Part shown: one piece after another, positions 43,307-52,842 of the stretch
Layout of the letters: each line of letters starts with the position of its first letter
Numbering within the stretch: the stretch's first letter is position 1
Source of the DNA: Imperialibacter sp. EC-SDR9
GTDB lineage: Bacteria; Bacteroidota; Bacteroidia; Cytophagales; Cyclobacteriaceae
NCBI RefSeq assembly: GCF_902498805.1
Contig: NZ_LR701637.1
Coordinates: 124,001-188,000, forward strand
DNA length: 64,000 bases
Reading direction: 5' to 3'
Made by a program: the position numbers and the translations under genes
Notes under the pieces: model-generated
What the model was told of the DNA's origin: nothing
Seen by the model: only the letters and a program-made list of their open reading frames with translations
The model's database searches: none

Positions 43307-43332
43307 TATCTTGAGGTGTTTTGCTTCAATAC
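43307..43332 (+). repeat. Conserved upstream box of the second wzi copy
   Basis: This copy matches the box at 38029-38052 over about 24 bases. It lies about 80 bases before the Wzi ATG at 43409. The rest of the 249-base gap after the methyltransferase holds no gene. Confidence 0.4.
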
Positions 43333-43408
43333 TACTTAGCAGGAAAGACAGGCAAAGTTTGAGGTTTTGGTGGCATTGCTTTTCAACACGCTAACGAGAA
43401 ATAGGCTA

Positions 43409-45058
43409 ATGAAAAAGGGAATAAAAGTTTTTGGCTTCATAGTAACGTTGGCTATTTCCATTGTAGTCAATGCTCAAGATATGCCTACTGGCTTTAAATC
43501 CTTTGAGGAGCGAATACGGCGTCTACAGCTATTGGGAGATACTTTGATTAGGCCATCCTTTAATATTCGGCCATTTAGCAGTAAGGTTTATTTAGCAGAT
43601 TCAGCGACAAAGCTCTATGCATTTAGTGGTATTGTTTTCAGTGGGAAGAAGTCTAAGGCTCGCCTAGAGTTGCTCCCTTTTGAATTAACTGCCCAATTGA
43701 ACACTACTAATCCATATGGGTGGAACGATGGTTTGATGATTCCCTCCAGGGGCTTTCAGTCTTACATCTCAGGAGGGTTTTATTTTAAAGCCGGGCCCTT
43801 TCAAGTGCAGCTACGTCCTGAAGCAGTTTGGTCGGCAAACCAAGCGTATCAAGGTTTTACCAATCCCTATGTGCTGCCTTTTTACTACCGGTACACCTAT
43901 AATTATATAGATTCGCCTGAAAGATTTGGTGAAGGTGCTTACTATAGGCTTCATCCCGGCCAGAGCTTTGCAGGCCTCAACCTGGGGCCAGTTTTTATTG
44001 GAGCTTCTTCTCAGAACATCTGGTGGGGCCCGGGAAAAAGAAACGCTTTGATTTTTAGCAATAATGCTCCTGGCTTTTATCACTTGGGGTTAAAAACTAC
44101 CAGACCAATCGAGACTTCGATAGGAGCCTTTGAATTTCAAACGCTGGTTGGAAAGCTCGAAGGTTCTGGCTACCTGCCAACGCAGATTATCAATCCGCTT
44201 CATTTGACTCCGATAGATGATTGGAGGTATTTATCTGGATTCACCTTTAATTATTCTCCATCGTGGTTCTCTGGCTTTCATTTTGGAGCCTCCAGAGTTT
44301 TTCAACAATATTTTGGCGACACCAAAAAGAACAAAGATTATTTTCCTGGTATACTAAATATTTTTAAAGCCAACGATCCGGTTTCTGATGATTTGTTTAA
44401 CAGGGATCAAATGATTTCAGTGTATTTTAGATGGGTTTGGAAAAAGGTCCAAGCTGAGTTGTATGCAGAATACGGCCGCAATGACGCATCCTGGAACCTT
44501 AGGGATTTTATTATGACTCCTGAGCACTCAAGGGCATACATACTTGGTTTTTCGAAGCTTTTTGCATTGCCTGGGAAGGATCGTTACCTTCAACTGAATG
44601 CAGAGCTTACACAGCTGCAGCAGTCCAGCAATTATATCAATAGAGATGCCAAGAGTTGGTACCTCCATTCGCAAGTCACCAACGGCTTTACGCATCTTGG
44701 GCAAGTGATTGGAGCTGGAATTGGCCCTGGGAGTAACCTACAGTCGTTGGAGGTAAGTTGGGTAAATGGATTAAATAAGATAGGAATGCGAATAGAAAGG
44801 CTGACTCGCAACAATGACTTTTATAATGTGGCGTTTAGTTACAACCCTCTTCATTCTCCATGGGTGGACACCTCAGCAGCTTTGCTCTTTGACAGAAACT
44901 TCAACAGGTTCTTCATAAGCGCCAACCTCTCCTTTGTCAATTCGAACAATTATCAATGGGGCTTTAGGCCTGGCGAAGAAAATGCAGTACTTCCGAGAGG
45001 CGAGAGGAAATTCAATGCCTTTGTAAATGTCAATACTGTTTACCGTTTTGGCAGGTAG
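43409..45058 (+). CDS. Wzi-type capsule assembly protein (second copy)
   Basis: From ATG 43409 the protein has 549 residues and a signal peptide (VFGFIVTLAISIVVNAQ). It carries the same markers as the first copy: WNDGLMIPSRGFQSYISGG, SSQNIWWGPGKRNALIFSNN, AYILGFSKLFALPG and GQVIGAGIGPGSNLQ. It is predicted to be an outer-membrane barrel that attaches capsule polymer. Sequence identity to copy one is only partial, so the two are old or separately acquired paralogues rather than a recent duplication. Confidence 0.9.
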   Translation: MKKGIKVFGFIVTLAISIVVNAQDMPTGFKSFEERIRRLQLLGDTLIRPSFNIRPFSSKVYLADSATKLYAFSGIVFSGKKSKARLELLPFELTAQLNTTNPYGWNDGLMIPSRGFQSYISGGFYFKAGPFQVQLRPEAVWSANQAYQGFTNPYVLPFYYRYTYNYIDSPERFGEGAYYRLHPGQSFAGLNLGPVFIGASSQNIWWGPGKRNALIFSNNAPGFYHLGLKTTRPIETSIGAFEFQTLVGKLEGSGYLPTQIINPLHLTPIDDWRYLSGFTFNYSPSWFSGFHFGASRVFQQYFGDTKKNKDYFPGILNIFKANDPVSDDLFNRDQMISVYFRWVWKKVQAELYAEYGRNDASWNLRDFIMTPEHSRAYILGFSKLFALPGKDRYLQLNAELTQLQQSSNYINRDAKSWYLHSQVTNGFTHLGQVIGAGIGPGSNLQSLEVSWVNGLNKIGMRIERLTRNNDFYNVAFSYNPLHSPWVDTSAALLFDRNFNRFFISANLSFVNSNNYQWGFRPGEENAVLPRGERKFNAFVNVNTVYRFGR

Positions 45059-45253
45059 ATTTACAATAAGTTGCGATGTGCGTTGATTGCAACGACTTTA
45101 GTGCACCCTTATTGCAATTGAAGAAAAGAGTGAACTTGAGAAGAACTTAGACAACCCGTTCTGGCCCAATGGACTAAGCTTGTGTCAGCAGATTAGGCCC
45201 TACTTTGACCAGCAAATAAGGTAAAAGCGATAATGCCTCAGAAATATGGGAAT

Positions 45254-45286
45254 TCTGCGCACTCTTGCTATAATTATTTATATTTG
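45254..45286 (+). promoter_or_regulatory. Promoter of the second export module
   Basis: TATATTTG at 45279-45286 is a full match to TAnnTTTG, with TCTG at 45254-45257 as a one-mismatch -33 box, spaced by 21 bases. Transcription would start near 45292, about 85 bases before the export protein ATG. The rest of the 319-base gap 45059-45377 shows no gene. Confidence 0.5.
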
Positions 45287-45377
45287 CGACCGTTTACAAC
45301 CAGGCATTGGTAATAAACCCTGCTAGGCAGAAATATAAAAGACAGTGTTTCTCTTAAACGAAAACTCAAAACATTTA

Positions 45378-48038
45378 ATGAAATTAGTAAAATTAGGTAT
45401 ATCCTTTTCTCGGTTGCAAGGGTTGTTTAAATTAGCTTCAATAATCTTTCTTCTGATCGTCATTCTGGCTCCAAACGATCTGAAGTCGCAGTCCTTTGGG
45501 GATTTGGGCTCGATCAAAGTCGATTTGTTGACGGACCAACAAATTGAAGATCTTTTGATAAAAGCAGAGGGCCTGGGCGTTTCGCAAGATCGGTTGATTG
45601 CTTTGGCACGCCAAAGAGGAATGCTCCCCGCTGAGCATGCGAAATTTGAAAGAAGAGTAATACAAGTTAGCAATGTAAGACTCAGGAGGGAAAAAAGAGA
45701 AGAATCTTCAGCCGAGGCATTACGGAAGACTCAAAGGTTTGGCAGCGACAACCTGTTTGAGTCAATAACGGGTCGTGATAGCTTGGGCTACGAATTGAAC
45801 GACCTTGAGAAGAAGATTTTTGGATATTCTATTTTTCACAATAAGCCCCTCGATTTTTCTCCAAATTTGAATATGCCTACGCCCAAGAATTATATTTTAG
45901 GGCCTGGCGACGAGGTTATAATCAATATTTACGGTGCGACAACGGATAGCTTCAAAGAGATCATTACTCCGGATGGCAAAATCAACATGAAATTTATCGG
46001 GTTGATACATATCGGCGGTTTGTCTGTTGATGCCGCTATCTCATCCCTTACCGGTAAACTAGGCAGCTATTATTCGGGCCTGAGAGGAAATAACCCTAAC
46101 ACATTTCTATCGCTAACAGTCGGAAATGTGAGGACGATCAAAGTAAATATTGTTGGAGAGGTGAAGAGTCCTGGTACTTATTCATTGCCCTCCATGTCTA
46201 CAGTCTTCAACGCCCTTTATGCAGCTGGTGGCCCGACTACCAATGGTACATTTCGCCATATTCAGGTCTACCGATCGGGCAAACTCGTTACCGAGGTCGA
46301 CACGTATCCGTTCTTAACCAAAGGTGACGACAGCGCCAATGTAAGGTTGGAAGACAATGATGTCATCCTCACAAGACCCATTTCAAATAGAGTTGAAGTT
46401 ATTGGGGCTACCAGAATACAAGGACTTTTTGAAATGAGACCTCAGGAGACTTTTGAAGATTTGATTTACTTCTCAGGTGGCTTTAATGAACTGGCCTATA
46501 CTGAAATGGTAACTGTTACCAGGGTAGGTGACGAAATGAAAACTGTTGAAACCCTTGACAAGGCCCTACAGCAACAGTTTTTTCCCAGAGATGGGGATAT
46601 TTTTACCATTGGTGAAATCCAGGACAGATTTTCAAACCGTGTCCAGATACAAGGCCCGGTCATTCGTCCTGGACAATATGAATTAACTGAAGGATTGACA
46701 GTCTCACAGCTAATAAAGAAAGCTGGGGGGCTTCAAGGGGATGCATTTTTGAGCAGGGCAACCTTATACAGGACCTCCGAGAACTTCACCCTTAAAGCTG
46801 CTTCCATCGATTTGGGTGCCATCCTTGAAGGGCAAGCTGACGACCTGCCTTTACAAAACGAAGATTTGCTGAGTATTGTGAGCATTTTTGACCTTCGGGA
46901 AGAATACTCTGTGGAAGTTAGCGGCGAGGTTAATAAAGCGGGAAACTACCCATATGCCGAAAACATGACAATCGGTGATTTGCTAATTAGAGCAGGAGGT
47001 TTGAAAGAATCAGCGGCCAACTCAATTATAGAGATTGCTAGAAGAGTTAGCAACGATAATTCTGGAAAAATAGCTTCAATTATTACTTTTCCAGTCAATA
47101 ACAATTTGTCGATAGCCGATGAAGAAAGAGAGATTATTCTAAGCCCGTTTGATCATGTTTTTGTTCGAAAAAGCCCCGGTTATCAGGAACAAAAGTTGGT
47201 AACCATTGAAGGCGAGGTCAATTATCCGGGAGAATATGCCCTCGATATCGTCACAATGAGAATATCAGACCTTGTAAAGCGAGCCGGAGGTTTGAATCAA
47301 TTTGCTTATGCTAAGGGAGCAACGCTTCTGAGGAGGACAGAGTATTATGAGCCCAAGCCAGAAGAAGAAATAAGGTTGGACAAATTGACGGATTTGCAGG
47401 CAAACACCCTTAGAAAGGATGCTGAAAATATCGAATCTGAAAAGAAAATACTTGAAAGAGTGGATGCAAATGTTACCAAGGGCAAAGAAGCACTTCTAAT
47501 GAGTGAATTAAATCGATCCGATGACGAGCTTCTTGAGGAGGCCAGGACGGAACGACTTATTCGTACAGGTGCGGTCAAGGAGAAGGAAATGAAAGCAAAA
47601 GAAGCAGAATTGGTGGGCATAAATCTTGGTGAAATTATTAGAAACCCGGGTTCTCCCTATGATTTGATACTGAAAGATGGCGATCTGCTAACTATTCCAA
47701 AAGAGCTACAAACTGTGAGGCTAAGGGGTGAAGTACTTTACCCGACAACGACTCGCTATGAAACCGGAAAAGGGTTAAAAGGATATATTGGAAATGCAGG
47801 CGGCTTCTCGGAGGTAGCTAGTAGAAAACGATCTTATGTTGTTTATGCAAACGGGGAAGTAAAGCGAACGAAGCGGTTTTTCGGGTTCAGGTTTTACCCT
47901 CAAATTGAACCCGGAGCAGAAATTATAGTTCCTCTTGCGCCAGCCCGTAGACCCATTTCGATCCAGGAAATTGTAGGCCTGTCTACAAGCCTCCTGACGC
48001 TTTATTTACTGGTAAATTCTCAGGTGCTTAGGAATTGA
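45378..48038 (+). CDS. SLBB-domain polysaccharide export protein (second copy)
   Basis: From ATG 45378 the protein has 886 residues. A hydrophobic signal segment (FKLASIIFLLIVILAPNDLKSQ) follows a basic N-terminus. The export domain starts near NYILGPGDEVIINIYGATT, and SLBB repeats follow: IVGEVKSPGTY, IQGPVIRPGQY, VSGEVNKAGNY, IEGEVNYPGEY and the final LRGEVLYPTTTRYE. It shares the block TVFNALYAAGG-TTNGTFR with the first copy, so they are clear paralogues. A charged coiled-coil stretch lies near residues 670-740. The stop overlaps the Wzz ATG (TGATG). Confidence 0.92.
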   Translation: MKLVKLGISFSRLQGLFKLASIIFLLIVILAPNDLKSQSFGDLGSIKVDLLTDQQIEDLLIKAEGLGVSQDRLIALARQRGMLPAEHAKFERRVIQVSNVRLRREKREESSAEALRKTQRFGSDNLFESITGRDSLGYELNDLEKKIFGYSIFHNKPLDFSPNLNMPTPKNYILGPGDEVIINIYGATTDSFKEIITPDGKINMKFIGLIHIGGLSVDAAISSLTGKLGSYYSGLRGNNPNTFLSLTVGNVRTIKVNIVGEVKSPGTYSLPSMSTVFNALYAAGGPTTNGTFRHIQVYRSGKLVTEVDTYPFLTKGDDSANVRLEDNDVILTRPISNRVEVIGATRIQGLFEMRPQETFEDLIYFSGGFNELAYTEMVTVTRVGDEMKTVETLDKALQQQFFPRDGDIFTIGEIQDRFSNRVQIQGPVIRPGQYELTEGLTVSQLIKKAGGLQGDAFLSRATLYRTSENFTLKAASIDLGAILEGQADDLPLQNEDLLSIVSIFDLREEYSVEVSGEVNKAGNYPYAENMTIGDLLIRAGGLKESAANSIIEIARRVSNDNSGKIASIITFPVNNNLSIADEEREIILSPFDHVFVRKSPGYQEQKLVTIEGEVNYPGEYALDIVTMRISDLVKRAGGLNQFAYAKGATLLRRTEYYEPKPEEEIRLDKLTDLQANTLRKDAENIESEKKILERVDANVTKGKEALLMSELNRSDDELLEEARTERLIRTGAVKEKEMKAKEAELVGINLGEIIRNPGSPYDLILKDGDLLTIPKELQTVRLRGEVLYPTTTRYETGKGLKGYIGNAGGFSEVASRKRSYVVYANGEVKRTKRFFGFRFYPQIEPGAEIIVPLAPARRPISIQEIVGLSTSLLTLYLLVNSQVLRN

Positions 48039-49192
48039 TGAGCTTTTTTATGAGGAATAAAAAAATTACTGTAAGAGAAACGTTTTCTGGGGAAGAAATT
48101 GCTCTGCTTGATATTTTCTGGCTGTTTTATAGCAGAAAAATTTACCTGGCAGTTTCAGTTGTTGTTTTTCTTATAATAGGGGTGATTGTCGCAAATACCA
48201 CACCTGTAGAATACGAGGCTACAGTTGAGATTCTATCGGAGGGAGGTGATGACGGATCCGTCGGCGGACTTAGTGACCTTATCGGCCTGGCGGGTGTTCG
48301 AACAAACCGAAAATCCAGCGGTGGCGGCTCTGGTGGTTTAGACTCCGACATGTACCCGCAGATTCTCCGAAGTAGTCCCTTCCTGCTGGAATTAATGGAT
48401 GAGGAGTTCCAATTTGGAAGAAAAAGGAAAATGTCTCTTTACGAATTTTTCCTTCAGCCAGAACCTAAGCACTTCTTTGCGGCAGCAGCAGACTATTTGA
48501 AGGACTTCCCCTTAAATGTCAAAATTCTTCTGGGACTTGCTAAAAAGAAAAAGCAAGTAACCCCTAAACATATCAGAAAGAAAATGGAAGACTATCCTTC
48601 CGTGCTCATTTTGTCTGGGGAAGAAAAAAAGGTGATGGCTCAGCTTAAAAGGCGGATAAGTATCGCTAGCGATGGAAGAATTATATCGCTTACAGTTAAA
48701 ATGCCCGATAGAAATGTTGCCGCACAGTTGAACACTATAGTAATTGAAAAACTCATAACTTACCTTTCCAACTATAAAACAGAAAAACTGAGGCTGGACT
48801 TGGATTTCATTAGCGAAAGAAAAGCAGAGGCTGAAACCGAATATTTAAAGGCACAAAAAGAGTTGGCAACGTTTCGGGATTCCAATCAGGGCAGGATGAC
48901 CAAATTGGCTGAATCAAGAGAGCAATACCTTACTTTTGAATATAACCTGGCCTTCAATATTTACAATACTTTGTCTAATCAACTTGAACAGGCTCAAATC
49001 CAAGTCAAAAAAGAAACTCCTCTATTTTCAGAGTTTGAACCTGTTTCAATTCCTGGAAGCCCTTCGGAACCTAAGGCGAGCAAAATAATTATTCTTTATA
49101 CAGGAGTTGGCGCTGTGGTTGGCTTTTTTATACTAGTATTGATGTTATTTGTTTCCTACTTCAAAGAGCTGACAATCTCGAAGACAAATTGA
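48038..49192 (+). CDS. Wzz/GumC-type chain-length determinant (second copy)
   Basis: From ATG 48038 the protein has 384 residues. Membrane helices lie near residues 38-55 (IYLAVSVVVFLIIGVIVA) and 355-375 (ILYTGVGAVVGFFILVLMLF). The periplasmic segment includes a glycine/serine-rich stretch (SGGGSGGLDSD) and the long helix of RLDLDFISERKAEAETEYLKAQKELATF. The PSEPKASK motif before the last helix is typical of Wzz proteins. It has no kinase domain. It is paired with the second SLBB protein. Confidence 0.88.
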   Translation: MSFFMRNKKITVRETFSGEEIALLDIFWLFYSRKIYLAVSVVVFLIIGVIVANTTPVEYEATVEILSEGGDDGSVGGLSDLIGLAGVRTNRKSSGGGSGGLDSDMYPQILRSSPFLLELMDEEFQFGRKRKMSLYEFFLQPEPKHFFAAAADYLKDFPLNVKILLGLAKKKKQVTPKHIRKKMEDYPSVLILSGEEKKVMAQLKRRISIASDGRIISLTVKMPDRNVAAQLNTIVIEKLITYLSNYKTEKLRLDLDFISERKAEAETEYLKAQKELATFRDSNQGRMTKLAESREQYLTFEYNLAFNIYNTLSNQLEQAQIQVKKETPLFSEFEPVSIPGSPSEPKASKIIILYTGVGAVVGFFILVLMLFVSYFKELTISKTN

Positions 49193-49208
49193 TTCATGAT
49201 GCGAAAAG

Positions 49209-49254
49209 CTCGATATAATTGGATTGTTTTAACAATCGAGTAATTTTGTTACTC
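49209..49254 (+). promoter_or_regulatory. Palindrome-rich promoter before the wHTH remnant and gmd
   Basis: ATTG at 49218-49221 and TAATTTTG at 49241-49248 are 19 bases apart, a good Bacteroidota promoter. Three inverted repeats overlap it: CTCGAT (49209-49214) with ATCGAG (49235-49240); GATTG (49222-49226) with CAATC (49233-49237); and GAGTAA (49238-49243) with TTACTC (49249-49254). These could be an operator for a regulator, or a terminator structure after the Wzz gene. Transcription would begin near 49254. Confidence 0.5.
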
Positions 49255-49264
49255 AAAAACTCTT

Positions 49265-49498
49265 GTGTCATGGTCTCATATAACTTCGAAAACCAAATTT
49301 CGCCATTTGATTAAGTTTTTCAGCAATTCCGACTCAGAAGAACATATTCAAATCTTAGCAGAAGAGTTTGGTAAGTCTGACTCTTCGGTTAGTGCAAAGT
49401 CAAATCTTCTGAATGAAGCTACTGTTTCTAAAAACAAGCTCAACTACGATTCCAGTGATTCTGAAAGAGGAAGCTTTTGCACTAATTTTGGACAATAA
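49265..49498 (+). pseudogene. Short, apparently degraded winged-helix regulator
   Basis: A GTG-initiated frame of 77 codons. The part ITSKTKFRHLIKFFSNSD...EEFGKSDSSVSAKSNLLNEA follows the pattern of ArsR-like winged-helix proteins found in Bacteroidota polysaccharide loci (the ITSKTR-L-L-KFF-NS...EFGEST-A---ELN-LE-AG form). After NEA the match ends, and the tail (SKNKLNYDSSDSERGSFC) lacks the expected wing. Key positions such as the Asn-Ala-Ile-Arg of the recognition helix are changed. I read it as a decayed or truncated regulator; a short functional version cannot be excluded. It sits 70 bases before gmd. Confidence 0.45.
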
Positions 49499-49570
49499 AG
49501 GAGCGGTGTAAAACGACTCTGAATTTCGGTTCCAGCTTAATATTCATGATGATAAGAAAATAGTTAGTTG

Positions 49571-50716
49571 ATGAAAAAGGCATTAATTACAGGAATTACC
49601 GGACAGGATGGCGCCTACCTTGCTGAACTGTTACTCAAAAAAGGGTATGAGGTTCATGGCATAAAAAGGAGAGCTTCGCTGTTCAACACAGACAGGATAG
49701 ATCATCTGTATCAAGACCCCCATGTCGACCATCCAAAGCTTATTTTGCACTATGGTGATATGACAGATTCGATGAATCTGACAAGAATCATACAAGAGAC
49801 GCAACCAGATGAAATTTATAATTTGGCGGCAATGAGCCATGTGAAAGTGAGTTTTGATACACCAGAATATACTGCAAATGCAGACGGCATTGGGACGCTG
49901 AGGATTCTTGAGGCCGTAAGGCTTCTTGGTCTTGAAGGCAAAACAAGAATATATCAAGCGTCCACTTCTGAATTGTACGGATTGGTGCAACAAGTGCCTC
50001 AGTCAGAGACGACACCTTTCTACCCAAGGTCTCCGTATGCAGTTGCCAAACTTTATGCCTACTGGATAACTGTGAACTACCGGGAAGCATACAATATGTT
50101 TGCGTGCAATGGAATTCTATTCAATCATGAATCCCCCCTTCGTGGAGAAACCTTCGTAACTCGCAAGATCACAAGAGCCGTTGCTAAGATCGTTCTTGGT
50201 TTACAGCAAGACTTATTCGTTGGCAACCTTGATGCGAAAAGAGACTGGGGACATGCCAAAGACTATGTTGAAGCTATGTGGAGAATTCTTCAACAGGACG
50301 TTGCCGAGGACTATGTGATTGCCACCGGGGTTACTACCAGTGTAAGAGATTTTATTAAAATGTCGTTTGCTCACGTTGGGCTCAATCTGCATTTTCAGGG
50401 AAATGGCTTAAATGAGGTTGGAGTTCTTGAATCAATTGATTCTGATACGTTGATGAAGAAAGTTGGGAATTCAGACCTCCCTGAAGGATTAAAATTAGGG
50501 GACACTCTGGTAAAAGTAGATCCACGATATTTTAGGCCAACTGAAGTTGACCTTCTCATTGGAGACCCTGCAAAGGCTCATAGCAGGTTGGGGTGGAAGC
50601 CGAAATATCAATTGAAAGGTCTTGTGGAAGAAATGATGGATTCGGATGTTAAGCTTTTTCAAAGAGACATCCATTTGATTAGTGCAGGACACAAGGTTTT
50701 AAAACAGGCAGAGTAA
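49571..50716 (+). CDS. gmd: GDP-mannose 4,6-dehydratase
   Basis: An NADP-dependent SDR enzyme of 381 residues that makes GDP-4-keto-6-deoxy-D-mannose. The nucleotide loop [12 protein letters not shown] is at residues 8-19. [30 protein letters not shown], the catalytic [12 protein letters not shown] and [21 protein letters not shown] are Gmd hallmarks. The product normally passes to a second enzyme (fucose, rhamnose or perosamine pathway), none of which is visible in the window. An alternative TTG start lies three bases upstream. The permease gene begins directly after the stop. Confidence 0.96.
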   Translation: MKKALITGITGQDGAYLAELLLKKGYEVHGIKRRASLFNTDRIDHLYQDPHVDHPKLILHYGDMTDSMNLTRIIQETQPDEIYNLAAMSHVKVSFDTPEYTANADGIGTLRILEAVRLLGLEGKTRIYQASTSELYGLVQQVPQSETTPFYPRSPYAVAKLYAYWITVNYREAYNMFACNGILFNHESPLRGETFVTRKITRAVAKIVLGLQQDLFVGNLDAKRDWGHAKDYVEAMWRILQQDVAEDYVIATGVTTSVRDFIKMSFAHVGLNLHFQGNGLNEVGVLESIDSDTLMKKVGNSDLPEGLKLGDTLVKVDPRYFRPTEVDLLIGDPAKAHSRLGWKPKYQLKGLVEEMMDSDVKLFQRDIHLISAGHKVLKQAE

Positions 50717-51568
50717 GTGAAAGAGACCGAAGAAAACTGGGACTTAGTAATCAGGCCGACATCTGGCTTACTTGACTTAAAGCTAAAGCAGGTTTGGAAA
50801 TATAGAGATTTGCTCTGGATGTTTGTAAAGAGGGACTTTATATCTTTCTATAAACAGACAATTCTCGGGCCAGTTTGGTTTTTTATACAGCCACTATTCA
50901 CCATGGGAGTTTATATGTTTGTATTTGGCTCATTGGCTGGAATATCGACAGACGAACTTCCTCAGCCACTCTTTTATTTAGCTGGCATAACAGCTTGGAC
51001 ATATTTCTCCGAATGCCTTACTAAAACATCACGTGTATTTATTGATAATGTACACATATTCGGCAAGGTATATTTCCCAAGGATAGTTATGCCTTTGAGT
51101 ATAATCATTTCGAGTTTAATAAAACTGTCGGTACAATTGAGTCTGCTTCTTGTGATGATGGCCTATTATTTTATTCAGGGAGCAAACTTCAGTCCTTCAA
51201 TTTATATACTATTATTTCCTATTCTTTTGTTCTTAATGGCTAGCCTGGCCCTTGGCCTTGGCATGATTGTTTCCTCTCTTACAACAAAGTACAGAGATTT
51301 AGTTTTTTTGATCACTTTTGGTGTCCAACTATTGATGTATTCAACTACAGTTGTATACCCACTATCTAGCTTGTACGGGGTTTATCGACTCGCCATTCTT
51401 GCTAACCCAATGACTACTATTATAGAAGGTGTGAGACTAGGCTTTCTAGGGCAGGGCTCCTTTACATGGCTTGGCTTTTTATATACCTGCGGTATCACAG
51501 CGCTAATCTTGTTCATAGGTACATTGGTGTTCAATAAGGTTGAGAAAAATTTTGTAGATACGGTTTAA
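50717..51568 (+). CDS. ABC polysaccharide exporter permease (Wzm type)
   Basis: An ABC-2 type membrane protein of 283 residues with a GTG start immediately after the gmd stop. The cytoplasmic head has LLWMFVKRDFISFYKQTILGPVWFFIQPLFT, the classical Wzm/KpsM start, followed by about six membrane helices. It should form the channel half of an ABC exporter for a complete glycan. The stop overlaps the ATPase ATG (TAATG). Its presence beside a Wzx/Wzy system indicates two export routes in this region. Confidence 0.93.
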   Translation: MKETEENWDLVIRPTSGLLDLKLKQVWKYRDLLWMFVKRDFISFYKQTILGPVWFFIQPLFTMGVYMFVFGSLAGISTDELPQPLFYLAGITAWTYFSECLTKTSRVFIDNVHIFGKVYFPRIVMPLSIIISSLIKLSVQLSLLLVMMAYYFIQGANFSPSIYILLFPILLFLMASLALGLGMIVSSLTTKYRDLVFLITFGVQLLMYSTTVVYPLSSLYGVYRLAILANPMTTIIEGVRLGFLGQGSFTWLGFLYTCGITALILFIGTLVFNKVEKNFVDTV

Positions 51569-52836
51569 TGAGCAAAGCAATTAAAGTAGAAAACATATCT
51601 AAGGCATACCAACTCGGGCAATTCAGCACAGGTACTCTTTCAAGAGATTTGGAGCGCTGGTGGGCGCTAGCAAGGGGGAAAGAGGATCCCTATTTGAAGC
51701 TTGGAGAAACCAATGTTCGATCCACGAAGGGCGTATCCAACGTCGTTTGGAGCCTCAGGGACATTTCTTTCGAAGTTGAAGAGGGAATGGCGATAGGAAT
51801 AATTGGGAAAAATGGAGCTGGAAAGAGCACCTTGTTGAAACTTCTATCCCAGGTCACCACCCCTACAACCGGCCAAATTAAGGTTAGGGGACGAATCGCC
51901 AGCTTGCTGGAGGTTGGGACAGGGTTTCATCCAGACTTGACTGGTAGAGAAAATATTTTCCTTAACGGTGCCATACTTGGCATGCGCACAAAGGAAATAC
52001 AAAAAAAATTCGATGAAATTGTGGATTTCTCAGGGGTTGAAAGATACATAGATACTCCAGTAAAAAGATACTCATCTGGCATGTACGTAAGGCTTGCCTT
52101 TGCTGTAGCGGCTCATTTGGAATCTGAAATTCTAATTGTTGATGAAGTTTTAGCAGTTGGAGATGCTGATTTCCAGAGAAAATGTTTAGGTAAAATGGGT
52201 GAGGTGAGCAAAGGAGAAGGCAGAACTGTTCTCTTTGTCAGCCACAATATGGAATCGGTTTCCAAGCTTTGCAGTGAAGGGATATTGTTGGAAAACGGCA
52301 CTTTAAAATACCGAGGTGCCATGGGAGATATTGTTAATGAGTACCTATTGTCCGGTTTAGATGGAAAAGAGGCAATAGTGAACTTAATGCCCTATAATCG
52401 GACCGCGTCTTACAATGCTGGAACTGTTGAATTAATAGATTTAGCTTTTGAGAACTCTGTAGAATTGTCTAATGTGTTTTATTGGAACAAGCCAATTGAG
52501 ATTCTGGTTAGGTTCAAAGTTTTGAAAAAAGTCGAAAAACTTTTAGTTGGGTTTACTGTGGCAACAGCAACCGGCGTCAATGTTTTTACAGCAAACAATT
52601 CAGGTAACGAGTTTTCATTTGAAGCCCAAACTGAGGTGGTAGTCCGAATAAATATAGAGCACAACTTGAGGCATGGGTTATATACTTTGCATCTGGGTGC
52701 CATGGAAGGGAGTCAGGATATATGGTGGCATACAGATGTCGCAAATATTGAAATTACCAATTTGACTCCTGGTATAGTTTACCCCTCAAATAATTCAGGT
52801 GTAGTTTTGTGCGACTCCACGTGGACAATCAATTAG
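51568..52836 (+). CDS. ABC polysaccharide exporter ATPase with Wzt-like C-terminal domain
   Basis: A 422-residue protein. The ATPase domain has Walker A GKNGAGKST (80-88), the signature YSSGMYVRLAFA (about 168), Walker B ILIVDEVLAVGD (about 190) and the switch His in LFVSHNMESV. Residues from about 255 form a separate beta-sandwich (Wzt_C-like) that in related exporters binds the finished glycan, recognising its terminal modification. The terminal methyltransferases of the locus are candidates for making that modification. Confidence 0.93.
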   Translation: MSKAIKVENISKAYQLGQFSTGTLSRDLERWWALARGKEDPYLKLGETNVRSTKGVSNVVWSLRDISFEVEEGMAIGIIGKNGAGKSTLLKLLSQVTTPTTGQIKVRGRIASLLEVGTGFHPDLTGRENIFLNGAILGMRTKEIQKKFDEIVDFSGVERYIDTPVKRYSSGMYVRLAFAVAAHLESEILIVDEVLAVGDADFQRKCLGKMGEVSKGEGRTVLFVSHNMESVSKLCSEGILLENGTLKYRGAMGDIVNEYLLSGLDGKEAIVNLMPYNRTASYNAGTVELIDLAFENSVELSNVFYWNKPIEILVRFKVLKKVEKLLVGFTVATATGVNVFTANNSGNEFSFEAQTEVVVRINIEHNLRHGLYTLHLGAMEGSQDIWWHTDVANIEITNLTPGIVYPSNNSGVVLCDSTWTIN

Positions 52837-52842
52837 CCTTGG

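Noticed and set aside
26440-49200. Insertion sequences or integrase genes that could explain the strand mosaic
   Set aside because: I found no transposase, integrase or target-site duplication in the window.
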